Shown here piece by piece: positions 23,316 through 32,638 of a stretch of 64,000 bases of DNA; the first letter of the stretch is position 1; each line of letters opens with the position of its first letter. Source of the DNA: DATARH01 sp963746885. Its GTDB lineage: Bacteria; Pseudomonadota; Alphaproteobacteria; ATCC43930; CGMCC-115725. The position numbers and the translations under genes were made by a program. Where the stretch lies: positions 558,001 through 622,000 of the forward strand of contig CAVVDM010000004.1 of the NCBI GenBank assembly GCA_963746885.1, read 5' to 3'. The notes under the pieces were generated by a model. That model made no database searches, was not told the origin of the DNA, and worked only from the letters and a program-made list of their open reading frames with translations.

Positions 23316-25892
23316 TCACACATCCAGGTTCGCGACGTTGAGCGCGTTCTGCTGGATGAAGTCGCGGCGGGGTTCGACAAGGTCGCCCATCAGGGTCGAG
23401 AAGGTCTCCTCGGCTAGATCCTCGTGGCTGACCCTCACCTGCAACAGGGAGCGCGCCTCGGGGTCGAGCGTCGTTTCCCATAGCTGCTCCGGGTTCATCT
23501 CGCCGAGGCCCTTGTAGCGGTTGACCTCGATGCCGCGGCGGCCGATCTCCATCACCGCCTCGACCAGCGCGGTCGGGCCGGCGATGCGGTATTCCTTGTC
23601 GCGGGCGACGAGCTTGCCCGGCCCGTCATAGACCTCGTGCAGCCGGGCATGGTCGGCGTCGAGCCGGCGCGCTTCGCTGGAGCGCAACAGCGCAGCGTCG
23701 ATCAGCCGTCGCTCGCCGACCCCGCGGCGGGTGCGGCTGAAGACGAGCCCCTCGCCGGCGATAACCTCGCCGCGCCACATGCCGTCCCGCGCGCCGTGGG
23801 GCTCGGCGTCGAGACGGTTGAGCCGCTCGGCGGTGCGGTGCGCCGCCTCGATCGCGCGCGCCGGGTCGCCGGCGAGGCCGGCCGCCAGCGCGCCGGCGAT
23901 CGCCGCCTGCTCGACGACGTCGAGATTGCCGACCTTGAGGGCGAGCGGCTGCAGCCAGCGCCGCTGGAGCCGGGCCTGCTCGAGCAACTCGCGCAGATCG
24001 TTGCCGGCGCGCTGGCCGTCGTCATGCTGGGTGAAAACCGCGTCGCGCAATGCCGCATCGAAGCAATAGGCTTCGAGCGCGCCGTCATCCTTCAGATACA
24101 CCGGCTTCGCGTTGCCGCGTTGCAGGCGATAGAGCGGCGGCTGCGCGATGTAGAGAAAACCCAGCTCGATCAACTGCCGCATCTGGCGGAAGAAGAAGGT
24201 CAACAGCAGCGTGCGGATATGGCTGCCGTCGACATCGGCATCGGTCATGATGATGATGCGGTGATAGCGCGCCTTGGTCGCCTCGAAATCCTCGACGCCG
24301 ATGCCGGTGCCGAGCGCCTGGATCAGGGTGCCGATCTCGGCCGAGGACAGCATCTTGTCGAAGCGGGCGCGCTCGACGTTGAGGATCTTGCCCTTCAACG
24401 GCAGGATCGCCTGGAAGCGGCGGTCGCGCCCCTGCTTGGCCGAGCCGCCGGCGCTGTCGCCCTCGACGATGAACAATTCGCTCTTGGCCGGGTCGCGCTC
24501 CTGGCAGTCGGCGAGCTTGCCCGGCAGGTTGGAGATGTCGAGCGCGGTCTTGCGGCGGGTGAGATCGCGCGCCTTGCGTGCCGCCTCGCGCGCCGCGGCG
24601 GCCTCCACCACCTTGCCGATGATCTTTTTCGCATCGGCCGGATGCTCCTCGAACCATTGCGTCAGCCGATCCGCCACCAGGCTCTCGATGACCGGCCGGA
24701 CCTCCGACGACACCAGCTTGTCCTTGGTCTGCGACGAAAATTTCGGGTCGGGCATCTTGGCCGACAGGATGCACGTCAGCCCCTCGCGCATGTCCTCGCC
24801 GGTCAGCGCCACCTTCTCCTTCTTGGCGATGCCGCTGTCGGTGGCATAGGCGTTGACGGTGCGGGTCAAGGCCCCGCGGAAGCCGGCGAGGTGGGTGCCG
24901 CCGTCGCGCTGCGGGATGTTGTTGGTGAAGCACAGCATCGTCTCGTGATAGGAGTCGGTCCACTCCATCGCGATTTCGAGGATGATGCCGTCGCGCTCGC
25001 CGCGCACCGCGATCGGCGGCGCGTGCAACGCCTGCTTCGAGCGGTCGAGGTAATGCACAAAGGCTTCGAGCCCGCCCTCGTAGTGGAACGTGACGCTCTT
25101 CGGCTCGCCCTCGCGCTGGTCGGTCAACACCAGCGTTACGCCGCTGTTCAGGAAGGCCAGCTCGCGCAGCCGGTGTTCAAGCGTCGTAAAGTCGAACTCG
25201 GTCTTGGTAAAGGTGTTCGGGCTCGGCAGAAAGGTGATCTCGGTGCCGGTGGCCAGCCCCTCGCGGCGCGACCCGGGCGGCAGCGCCGGCGCCGGCCCCG
25301 CTTGGGCGAGCGGCGCCTCGGGAACGCCGTCGCAAAAGCGCATGAACCATTCGGCGCCGTCGCGGAAGACGCGCAGGTCGAGCCGCGACGACAGCGCGTT
25401 GACCACCGACACGCCGACCCCATGCAACCCGCCCGACACTTTGTAGGAGTTCTGGTCGAACTTACCACCGGCATGCAGCTGGGTCATGATGACCTCGGCG
25501 GCCGACACCCCCTCCTCCTCGTGGATGCCGACCGGGATGCCGCGGCCGTTGTCGGTGACGGTGCATGAGCCGTCGGCGTTGAGCGTGACTGTGACCGTGT
25601 CGCAATAGCCTTCGAGCGCCTCGTCGATCGCGTTGTCGACGACCTCGTAGATCATGTGGTGCAGGCCGGAGCCGTCATCGGTGTCGCCGATATACATGCC
25701 CGGCCGCTTGCGGACGGGATCGAGCCCGTGCAGCACCTTGATCGAGCGCTCGTCATAGGCGGCCGGCAGCCGGCCGGCGATGGCCGGATCGGGAATGGCC
25801 CGATCGGGAATGACCGGCGGGCGAAGCGGTTCGGATGCGGATGGATTTGTCATGAGGACCGGGTTTGTGGTTTCGCCTGAAGCATGGTTCAC
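23316..25892 (-). CDS. gyrB: DNA gyrase subunit B
   Basis: This complete protein has 858 residues from a GTG at 25892 that overlaps the recF stop, or 845 from the ATG at 25853. The GHKL ATPase domain shows VVDNAIDEALEGY, VTDNGRGIPVG and SGGLHGVGVSVVNALSS. The transducer domain follows. The Toprim domain has IVEGDSAGGSAKQGRDR and IIMTDADVDGSHIRTLLL with the metal-binding DxD. The C-terminus ends with NRYKGLGEMNPEQLWETT. An insert of about 150 residues between Toprim and tail matches the insertion known in Gram-negative GyrB. GyrB with GyrA introduces negative supercoils. It is the last gene of the dnaN-recF-gyrB string and converges on gatB. Confidence 0.97.
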   Translation of the reverse strand: MNHASGETTNPVLMTNPSASEPLRPPVIPDRAIPDPAIAGRLPAAYDERSIKVLHGLDPVRKRPGMYIGDTDDGSGLHHMIYEVVDNAIDEALEGYCDTVTVTLNADGSCTVTDNGRGIPVGIHEEEGVSAAEVIMTQLHAGGKFDQNSYKVSGGLHGVGVSVVNALSSRLDLRVFRDGAEWFMRFCDGVPEAPLAQAGPAPALPPGSRREGLATGTEITFLPSPNTFTKTEFDFTTLEHRLRELAFLNSGVTLVLTDQREGEPKSVTFHYEGGLEAFVHYLDRSKQALHAPPIAVRGERDGIILEIAMEWTDSYHETMLCFTNNIPQRDGGTHLAGFRGALTRTVNAYATDSGIAKKEKVALTGEDMREGLTCILSAKMPDPKFSSQTKDKLVSSEVRPVIESLVADRLTQWFEEHPADAKKIIGKVVEAAAAREAARKARDLTRRKTALDISNLPGKLADCQERDPAKSELFIVEGDSAGGSAKQGRDRRFQAILPLKGKILNVERARFDKMLSSAEIGTLIQALGTGIGVEDFEATKARYHRIIIMTDADVDGSHIRTLLLTFFFRQMRQLIELGFLYIAQPPLYRLQRGNAKPVYLKDDGALEAYCFDAALRDAVFTQHDDGQRAGNDLRELLEQARLQRRWLQPLALKVGNLDVVEQAAIAGALAAGLAGDPARAIEAAHRTAERLNRLDAEPHGARDGMWRGEVIAGEGLVFSRTRRGVGERRLIDAALLRSSEARRLDADHARLHEVYDGPGKLVARDKEYRIAGPTALVEAVMEIGRRGIEVNRYKGLGEMNPEQLWETTLDPEARSLLQVRVSHEDLAEETFSTLMGDLVEPRRDFIQQNALNVANLDV

Positions 25893-27115
25893 GACAACGT
25901 GCCGTCGCGAACCGACAAAAAATGGGCGGCACCGCGCAACGGCGCGAACAGCGCCGCGTCGGTGCCAGTGAGCCAGGCCTGGCTGTCGAGCCCGGCCAAT
26001 TCCTCGAACAGCGCTTCGCGCCTGACCGCATCGAGATGCGCGGCAACCTCGTCGAGCAGCAGGAGCGGCGGCTCGCCGCGCACCGCGTGCTGCAATTGCG
26101 CCTGCGCCAGCAGGATCGCGATCAGCAGCGCCTTCTGCTCGCCGGTTGACGCCGATGCGGCGGCTATCCCCTTCGCGGCATGGACGACGCCGAGATCGGA
26201 GCGATGCGGGCCGATGCGGCAGGTCCCCGAAAGCGCGTCGTTTGCCCGGCTGTGCGCCAGCGCCGCCCGGAACCGCTCCTCGACAGCGAGCGCCGGCAGC
26301 GTCGCAAGCCAGGTCTCGATCGTGCCGTCGAGGCTGAGCCCGGCGCGCGGAAAGGCGCCGTCTGCCGTCGCGCAGGCTCGGTCGAGCCGCTCGACGATTT
26401 CACGCCGCGCCGCCGCCACCGCGACCCCCTCGGCCGCCATGACCCCTTCGAGCGCGGCCAGCCATGCGGGATCGCCGTTGCCGTCGCGCAGCAGGCGGGA
26501 CCGCTCGCGCAGCGCCTGCTCGTAGCGCGCGACCCGCGCCGCATGCGCCGGATCGAGCCCCAGCACCAGCCGGTCCATCAGGCGTCGCCGCCCGCTCGGG
26601 CCCTCGACGAACAGCCGGTCCATTGCCGGCGTCAGCCACAACACGCCGAGCCGCTCGGCTAGCGTCGCTTGGCTGTGCGCCGGTTCGCCGTCGATGCGGA
26701 CCGTGCGGCGCTCGCCGGCGCTGCCCTCGCGCCCTCCGGCGATGCGCCCGGTACCGACGGAAATGGGGCCACGCCGGGTTGTGACGGTGGCCGCCACCGC
26801 CCAGCCCGCGGCCGACCCGACCGCCATTGCGTCCTCTGGCGCGTCGCGCCGGTCGATGTCGCCGAGCCGGGCATTGCGCAGCCCGCGGCCCGGCGACAGG
26901 AACGACATCGCCTCCAACAAATTGGTCTTGCCGGCGCCGTTCGGGCCGGTCAGCACCACCGGCAGCGCCGCGAGAGCCGGATCGAGATCAAGCCGGAGCG
27001 AGCGGTAGTTGCGGAAATCGGTGAGGACCAGCCGGGTCACGCCGAGGTGCCCGCAACGCGGCGCAATAGCCGCGCGGCCGTCGCTTCGGCGGTCTTCCTG
27101 CGCCGTGGCAATCAT
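25889..27115 (-). CDS. recF: DNA replication and repair protein RecF
   Basis: From the ATG at 27115 this is 408 residues; a GTG about 25 codons further in (before TRLVLTDFRNYRSL) would give the more usual length of about 380. It is an SMC-like ATPase with Walker A GPNGAGKTNLLEAMSFLSPG, signature SASTGEQKALLIAILLAQAQ and Walker B LLLLDEVAAHLDAVRR. RecF loads RecA at single-stranded gaps with RecO and RecR. The stop TGA overlaps the gyrB GTG, and dnaN lies 65 bases upstream, the classic order dnaA-dnaN-recF-gyrB. Confidence 0.95.
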   Translation of the reverse strand: MIATAQEDRRSDGRAAIAPRCGHLGVTRLVLTDFRNYRSLRLDLDPALAALPVVLTGPNGAGKTNLLEAMSFLSPGRGLRNARLGDIDRRDAPEDAMAVGSAAGWAVAATVTTRRGPISVGTGRIAGGREGSAGERRTVRIDGEPAHSQATLAERLGVLWLTPAMDRLFVEGPSGRRRLMDRLVLGLDPAHAARVARYEQALRERSRLLRDGNGDPAWLAALEGVMAAEGVAVAAARREIVERLDRACATADGAFPRAGLSLDGTIETWLATLPALAVEERFRAALAHSRANDALSGTCRIGPHRSDLGVVHAAKGIAAASASTGEQKALLIAILLAQAQLQHAVRGEPPLLLLDEVAAHLDAVRREALFEELAGLDSQAWLTGTDAALFAPLRGAAHFLSVRDGTLS

Positions 27116-27180
27116 CGTCCCTATATGGGGTGAAAGCCCTGAATTTCCAGCAATTCCGAGGCTGTGCGCCGATGTCGCCG

Positions 27181-28335
27181 TCACACGCGCATCGGCATCA
27201 GCACATACAGCGCACTGGCGCCGTTGGCCTCGGGGGCGCCGTCGCGCAGGATCGTCGGCGACCCGGCATCGGCCATCTGAAACTGCACATATTCGCCGGT
27301 GATCTGGTCGGTGATGTCGAGCAGATAGCGCGAGTTGAAGCCGATCTCGATCGGGGTGCTCTGATAGCGAACTTCGAGTTCCTCGACCGCGGTGCCGTTT
27401 TCCGGGCTGGTCGCCGACACGACCAGATTGCCGCGCTCGATCGCCAGCTTGACGGCGCGGCTGCGTTCGGTCGAGATCGTCGACACGCGGTCGACCGCCT
27501 CGGCGAACTCCTTGCACGGAACTTCGAGGATCTTGTCGTTGCCGGCGGGGATCACCCGGTCGTAATCGGGGAAGGTGCCGTCGATCAGCTTCGAGGTCAG
27601 CGCCGCCTCGCCGATCTCGCAGCGGATTTTGGTGTCGCCGAGCGTAACCTGGACCTCCTCGTCGCCTTCTTCGACCAGCTTCCTGAGTTCGAGCACGGTC
27701 TTGCGCGGCACGATGACCCCCGGCATGCCAGCCGCCCCCTCGGGCGCGGTGATCTCGACCCGGGCCAGCCGATGCCCGTCCGTTGCGACGGCGCGCACGA
27801 CCGGCACCTCGTTGTTCTTGGTCGCGTGCAGGTAGATGCCGTTCAGGTAATAGCGCGTCTCCTCGGTCGAGATCGCAAACCGGGTGCGGTCAATCAGCGT
27901 GCGCATCTCGCCGGCCGACAGCGCGAAATGGTGCGGCATCTCGCCGGCCGACATGACCGGGTAATCCTCGGGCGGCAGGCACGCTAGCGTGAAGGTGGAG
28001 CGGCCCGAGCGCAGCGCCATCTCGTTGCGCCCACCCAATGTCTCGAGCTCGACCTGGGCGCCCTCGCGCAATTTGCGGACGATGTCGTAGAGCGTGTGCG
28101 CCGGGGCGGTGGTCTGCCCATCGCTCTCGACGCGGGCGGCGACGCGCTCGACGATTTCGAGGTCCATGTCGGTCGCGCTCAGCGCCAGCCGGCCCCCATG
28201 ACCATTGGCCCCACCGGAACCCTCGGCCCGCAACAGCACGTTCGACAGAATGGGGATCGTGGTGCGCCGCTCGACGACGCTCTGCACATGGCTCAGCGCC
28301 TTCAGGAGGGCGGCCCGTTCGATGGTAAGTTTCAT
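27181..28335 (-). CDS. dnaN: DNA polymerase III beta subunit (sliding clamp)
   Basis: This 384-residue clamp starts MKLTIERAALLKALSHVQSV at the ATG at 28335. The three clamp folds are visible, with RTTIPILSNVLL in domain I, RFAISTEETRYYLNGIYLH in domain II, and the C-terminal LYVLMPMRV that lines the partner-binding pocket. It encircles DNA as a dimer and tethers polymerase III. Length is slightly above the usual 370, explained by short glycine-rich loops (GSGGANGHGG). It lies 134 bases downstream of dnaA in the same direction. Confidence 0.97.
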   Translation of the reverse strand: MKLTIERAALLKALSHVQSVVERRTTIPILSNVLLRAEGSGGANGHGGRLALSATDMDLEIVERVAARVESDGQTTAPAHTLYDIVRKLREGAQVELETLGGRNEMALRSGRSTFTLACLPPEDYPVMSAGEMPHHFALSAGEMRTLIDRTRFAISTEETRYYLNGIYLHATKNNEVPVVRAVATDGHRLARVEITAPEGAAGMPGVIVPRKTVLELRKLVEEGDEEVQVTLGDTKIRCEIGEAALTSKLIDGTFPDYDRVIPAGNDKILEVPCKEFAEAVDRVSTISTERSRAVKLAIERGNLVVSATSPENGTAVEELEVRYQSTPIEIGFNSRYLLDITDQITGEYVQFQMADAGSPTILRDGAPEANGASALYVLMPMRV

Positions 28336-28469
28336 CTTCTGCACAACTCTTGACGGACCGGTCGGAAACCCGGCCGCCGCACCGATCCCCTGAGAGCGTG
28401 CGGGCAGACGGGACGGTACTGTAGCATGGAACCGCGGACGCCGCACCCCGGGCTTCGCGCCGTCGCGCT

Positions 28470-29900
28470 CTAGCTTTGCAGCATCCGGCGCAAGAGTTCG
28501 ACGTCCTCGGCAAGCGCGCGATCGCTGGCGATCAGCTCTTCGATCTTTTTGACCGCGTGCATGACCGTGGTGTGATCGCGCCCGCCGAATTTGCGCCCGA
28601 TCTCGGGCAACGAGCGCTGGGTCAGCTGCTTGGCGAGGTACATCGCGACCTGACGCGGCCGGGCCACGATGCGGGCCCGCCGGCTCGAGGTCATCTCGGC
28701 CATCTTGATGTTGAAGTGTTCGGCAACCCGGCGCTGGATCTCGTCGATCGTGACCCGTCGCTCATTGGCGCGCAACAAATCGTGCAGCAGCTCCTGGGCG
28801 CTTTCGAGCGTGATGTCGCGGCCGACCAGCTGCATCTGCGCGGTGATGCGGTTGAGCGCCCCTTCCAGCTCGCGGACATTCGAGACGATCTTGTGAGCGA
28901 GGAATTCCATGATCTTCTGCGGCAGGCGCAGACCGGTCTGCTCGGCCTTGGATTGCAGGATGCCAAGGCGCAGCTCGTAGGTGGTCGGGTGGATGTCCGC
29001 GACCAGCCCCCAGCCGAGCCGCGAGCGCATCCGCTCTTCGAGGCCCTCGAGGTCGGAGGGCGATTTGTCGGCGGAAATGACGATCTGCCGGTTCTGGTCG
29101 ACCAGCGCGTTGAAGGTGTGAAAGAATTCCTCCTGGGTCGAATCCTTGCCGCTGATGAATTGCACGTCGTCAATCATCAACAGATCGACCGAGCGAAACT
29201 GGTCCTTGAAGTCCATCGTCGACTTGAAGCGCAACGCCCGGATGAACTGGTACATGAATTTTTCGGCCGACAGATAGATCACCTTGCGGCCGGGGGCGTG
29301 CAGGCGGACATGCCAGGCGATCGCGTGCATCAGATGGGTCTTGCCGAGGCCGACGCCGCCATAGAGGAACAGCGGGTTGAACGGCACGGCATGGGCCGGG
29401 CTGGCGCAGGCCTCGGCAACCCGCCGGGCGGCGGCATGGGCCAGCTCGTTGGGCTTGCCGACGACGAAATTCTCGAAGGTGAAGCGTGGGTCGAGCGGTG
29501 CCGAAAGCTGCGCCCGGTCTTCGGCGATCTCGCCGCCGGCCGGTTCGGCCGACGCGGCGAACGCGACCTGCGGCTCGGCGAGTTGTGGCTCTGCGGGCGC
29601 CTTGCTCGTCAGACCCGGATCGACGATCAGCAACAGGCGGACGACGGCCGGGTTCTCGATGCGCCACAGCGCGAGCAGGCGGTCGGCGTAATGCGTCGCC
29701 ACCCAGTTGCGCAGGAAGCGCGTCGGCGCGGCAACCACGGCATCGCCCTCGTCGACCCGCTCGATCCGCAACGACTGGAGCCAGGAGCGGTAGGCGGTCT
29801 CGCCAACTTCGTCCTTGAGGCGGCACAACACCCGCCCCCATTCGCCGGTTTCAGGGCGCACGACATCATCGACGCGATTGCTGCGAGCTGCTTCCCCCAC
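28470..29900 (-). CDS. dnaA: Chromosomal replication initiator protein DnaA
   Basis: The AAA+ domain has Walker A YGGVGLGKTHLMHAI, Walker B LLMIDDVQFISGK and the sensor segment GLEERMRSRLGWGLVADI. Domain IV carries the DnaA-box-binding signature GRKFGGRDHTTVMHAVKKIE. Domain I is seen at the N-terminus (WGRVLCRLKDEVGETAYRSWL). I place the start at GTG 29900 because GGGGAGAGGG lies just upstream (477 codons including stop). The ATG at 29960 would add 20 residues and lacks a well-spaced ribosome site. DnaA opens the origin and controls replication timing. It heads the dnaA-dnaN-recF-gyrB cluster, with rpsT upstream. Confidence 0.96.
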   Translation of the reverse strand: MGEAARSNRVDDVVRPETGEWGRVLCRLKDEVGETAYRSWLQSLRIERVDEGDAVVAAPTRFLRNWVATHYADRLLALWRIENPAVVRLLLIVDPGLTSKAPAEPQLAEPQVAFAASAEPAGGEIAEDRAQLSAPLDPRFTFENFVVGKPNELAHAAARRVAEACASPAHAVPFNPLFLYGGVGLGKTHLMHAIAWHVRLHAPGRKVIYLSAEKFMYQFIRALRFKSTMDFKDQFRSVDLLMIDDVQFISGKDSTQEEFFHTFNALVDQNRQIVISADKSPSDLEGLEERMRSRLGWGLVADIHPTTYELRLGILQSKAEQTGLRLPQKIMEFLAHKIVSNVRELEGALNRITAQMQLVGRDITLESAQELLHDLLRANERRVTIDEIQRRVAEHFNIKMAEMTSSRRARIVARPRQVAMYLAKQLTQRSLPEIGRKFGGRDHTTVMHAVKKIEELIASDRALAEDVELLRRMLQS

Positions 29901-29960
29901 AACCCTCTCCCCTGTAAAATACGCGTTTCTTGCTTTGCGCGGCTCAGTATCGACCGCCAA

Positions 29961-30408
29961 GCCCCCCGGCTAGATCAAGTAACCCTCCACATTTCAGAAT
30001 AAATCGCAAATATGCTTGAACACATCCGCAGAACCGCTTTCGGCCCCGCCGGCATAATACTCTGCAAGATGTTTACTACATGGTAGAACTACACGAGGCA
30101 TATGGCATTTACGGCCTCGTTGCTGCGAACTGTAGCCACATGTGGGGAGGGAGGCAACGAGAACGAAACAGGAATAAAGACAAAATTGTGGCGCGACCGA
30201 GAAGACCCGCAGAAACCCTCGCGCGAGCCGCGACAGCAAATCTCGTTCGCCGTTAGGCGCGCCCCTCACGCGCCCTGGCCGGCCTGATGCCGGCAGGGTT
30301 CCCTGAACGTCGTTCAGGTTTCGCGAATCAAACTCGGGCCACGCGACCGCCGCCCCCGACCCCAGGAAAGAGGTGCGAAGGCGCGCCGATCCTAGCCGGT
30401 TTTGGTGG
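29961..30408. other. Intergenic region between rpsT and dnaA (no clear origin signals)
   Basis: This 448-bp gap holds the dnaA promoter region and could be near the origin, but perfect DnaA boxes (TTATCCACA or its complement) are not seen. The nearest candidates are TGTGGGGAG at 30140-30148 and the complement of CTCCACATT near 29985. The stretch at about 29990-30060 is more A+T-rich than its surroundings, with AGAATAAATCGCAAATATGC. A possible -10 (TATTAT, minus strand) lies near 30055. The right half (30230-30400) is GC-rich and looks non-coding. I see no tRNA or small gene here. Confidence 0.4.
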
Positions 30409-30669
30409 TCACAGGGCGTTGATGCGGGCGGCCAGTCGCGACAGCTTGCGCGCTACCGTGTTGCGGTGCAGCACACCCTTGGTCGTCGCGCGGTGCAGCT
30501 CGGGCTGCGCGACCTGGAAGGCCGACTGGGCCGCCGTCTTGTCGCCAATCTCGATCGCGCTCTCGACCTTCTTGACGAAGGTACGCACGCGGCTCAACCG
30601 GGCACGATTGGTCGCCGTGCGCGTTTCGGTTTGGCGAAGCCGTTTTTCGGCCGATTTATGGTGCGGCAT
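30409..30669 (-). CDS. rpsT: 30S ribosomal protein S20
   Basis: This 86-residue, very basic, helical protein begins MPHHKSAEKRLRQTETRTA and ends KLSRLAARINAL, the S20 pattern, including the conserved KGVLHRNTVARK near the C-terminus. S20 binds 16S rRNA early in 30S assembly. Its position just upstream of dnaA is common in alphaproteobacteria. The gene is complete and in frame, although hbd immediately downstream is heavily frameshifted. Confidence 0.97.
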   Translation of the reverse strand: MPHHKSAEKRLRQTETRTATNRARLSRVRTFVKKVESAIEIGDKTAAQSAFQVAQPELHRATTKGVLHRNTVARKLSRLAARINAL

Positions 30670-30772
30670 CGTATCTCGTCAGAAACGGGAGGAGCGGGCT
30701 TATATCGGTCTTGCGGTCGAGCGTCAACCGCATGGTCTCGCATAGGGGGTCACGGTGGCTCCACGAGGCGGG

Positions 30773-31676
30773 TCAGCGCGTCGGGACCGGCGTGTCGCCG
30801 CGATAGTCGTAGAAGCCGCGGCCGGTCTTGCGGCCGAGCCAGCCGGCCTCGACGTATTTGACGAGCAGCGGGCAGGGCCGGTACTTGCTGTCGGCCAGCC
30901 CCTCGTAGAGCACCTGCATGACCGCGAGGCAGGTGTCGAGGCCGATGAAGTCGGCCAGCTCGAGCGGCCCCATCGGGTGGTTGGCGCCGAGCTTCATCGC
31001 CGTGTCGATCGCCTCGACCGAGCCGACGCCCTCGTAGAGCGTGTAGACCGCCTCGTTGATCATCGGCAGCAGGATGCGGTTGACGATGAAGGCCGGGAAA
31101 TCCTCGGCGGTGACCGGGGTCTTGCCGAGCTTCAGCGCGAGATCGCGGGTGGCGCCGAAGGTCTCCTCGTCGGTCGCGATGCCGCGGATCAGCTCGACCA
31201 GGTTCATCACCGGCACCGGGTTCATGAAGTGCATGCCGATGAACTTGCCCGGCCGGTCGGTCGCCGCGGCCAGCCGGGTGATCGAGATCGACGAGGTGTT
31301 GGTGGCGATCAGCGCCTCCGGCTTCAGATGCCGGCACCAGCTCCTTGAAGATCTCGCGCTTGACCGCCTCGTTCTCGGTCGCCGCCTCGATGACGAGGTC
31401 GCAGTCGCCGAACGTGGCGTAATCCGGTGCCGTGCCGATATGGTCGAGCGCCGCGTCCTTGTCCTCGTCGCGGATGCGGCCGCGCGCCACCTGCCGCGCC
31501 AGGGCGCTGCCGATCTCGCCGCGGGCGCTTGGCGAGCGCTGCTGCGCTCGACGTCGGTCAGCACCACGTCGAGCCCGGCGAGCGCGCAGACATGCGGCGA
31601 TGCCGCCGCCCATCTGGCCGGCGCCGACGACGCCGATCCGGTGGATGTCCGGGATCGGCGCCCGGGATCGCGTCAC
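30773..31676 (-). pseudogene. 3-hydroxyacyl-CoA (3-hydroxybutyryl-CoA) dehydrogenase, four +1 frameshifts as read
   Basis: The GTG start at 31676 overlaps the etfA stop (GTGA). Pieces in alternating frames rebuild one protein of about 299 residues: HRIGVVGAGQMGGGIA, then HVCALAGLDVVLTDVERS, then ARGEIGSALARQVARGRI through FKELVP, then HLKPEALIATNTSSISITRL to the stop at 30773. The frame changes near 31595, 31541, 31528 and 31330, each an extra single base. The rebuilt protein has the Rossmann GxGxxG, the catalytic His in GMHFMNPVPVMNLVE and the C-terminal NHPMGPLELADFIGLDT. It oxidises 3-hydroxyacyl-CoA with NAD+ in beta-oxidation or polyhydroxybutyrate-related metabolism. No stop or missense damage is seen apart from the frame changes. 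Confidence 0.8.
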
Positions 31677-32638
31677 TTGCTCGCGCTTCGCCGGCAGCTC
31701 GCTCGTCGAGCTCGGGCACGACCTTGAACAGGTCGCCGACCAGGCCGTAGTCGGCGACCTGGAAGATCGGCGCCTCCTCGTCCTTGTTGATCGCGACGAT
31801 GACCTTGCTGTCCTTCATGCCGGCGAGGTGCTGGATCGCGCCGGAGATGCCGACCGCGATGTAGAGCTCGGGCGCCACGATCTTGCCGGTCTGGCCGACC
31901 TGGTAGTCGTTGGGCACGAAGCCGGCATCGACCGCGGCGCGCGAGGCGCCGACCGCGGCGCCGAGCTTGTCGGCGAGCGTCTCGAGGAGCTTGAAGTTGT
32001 CGCCCGACTGCATGCCGCGGCCGCCCGAGACGACGATCCGGGCGGCGGTCAGCTCGGGCCGCTCCGATTTCGACAGCTCGGCGCGACGAATTCGCGAGAG
32101 CCCGGCCGATCCGGTCGCCGTCGACGCTCTCGATCGCGGCCGCTGCCGCCCTCGCCGCGGCCGGCTCGAAGGCGGTGCCGCGCACGGTGATGATCTTGAT
32201 CGGGTCCTTCGACTGCACCGTCGCCAGCGCGTTGCCGGCATAGATCGGCCGCACGAAGGTGTCGGCGCGAGACGACCGCGCTGATGTCGGAGATCTGCAT
32301 CACGTCGAGCAGGGCCGCGACGCGCGGCATCACGTTCTTGCCGAATGTCGTGGTCGGCGCCAGCACGTGGCTGTAATCCGCGGCGCAGCTTGACGATCAG
32401 CGGCGCCACGGTTCTCGGCGAGGCCGTGGTCGTAGGCGGCATCGTCGGCCAGCAGCACCTTGGCGACGCCGGCGATCTTGGCCGCGGCCTCGGCGGCCGG
32501 GCGGCAGCCCGTGCCGGCGACGAGGAGGTGCACATCGCTGCCGGCCATCGCGGCGATTTCCCGGGCGGCCGTGACGGCGTGCAGCGTCGCGGCTTTACCG
32601 CGCCTGTTGTCGTGTTCGGCGATGACGAGGACCGTCAT
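31673..32638 (-). pseudogene. etfA: Electron transfer flavoprotein alpha subunit, six +1 frameshifts as read
   Basis: The ATG at 32638 overlaps the etfB stop. The protein is rebuilt from alternating frames: MTVLVIAEHDNRRGKAATLH through YDHGLAEN; VAPLIVKL; AADYSHVLAPTTTFGKNVMP through SAVVS; ADTFVRPIYAGNALATVQS through DGDR; ELSKSERPELTAARIVVSGG through KVVPELDE; and a short end stopping at 31673. Shifts lie near 32410, 32385, 32268, about 32100, 31702 and 31685; each is net +1. Taking out six bases gives 319 residues, normal for EtfA. The FAD site is readable in SGGRGMQSGDNFKLLE and VGQTGKIVAPELYIAVGISG. EtfAB carries electrons from acyl-CoA dehydrogenases to ETF-ubiquinone oxidoreductase. 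Confidence 0.82.

Noticed and set aside
29961..30408. Calling oriC here
   Set aside because: No clear DnaA-box cluster was found by eye. The weak matches are within chance for this length.
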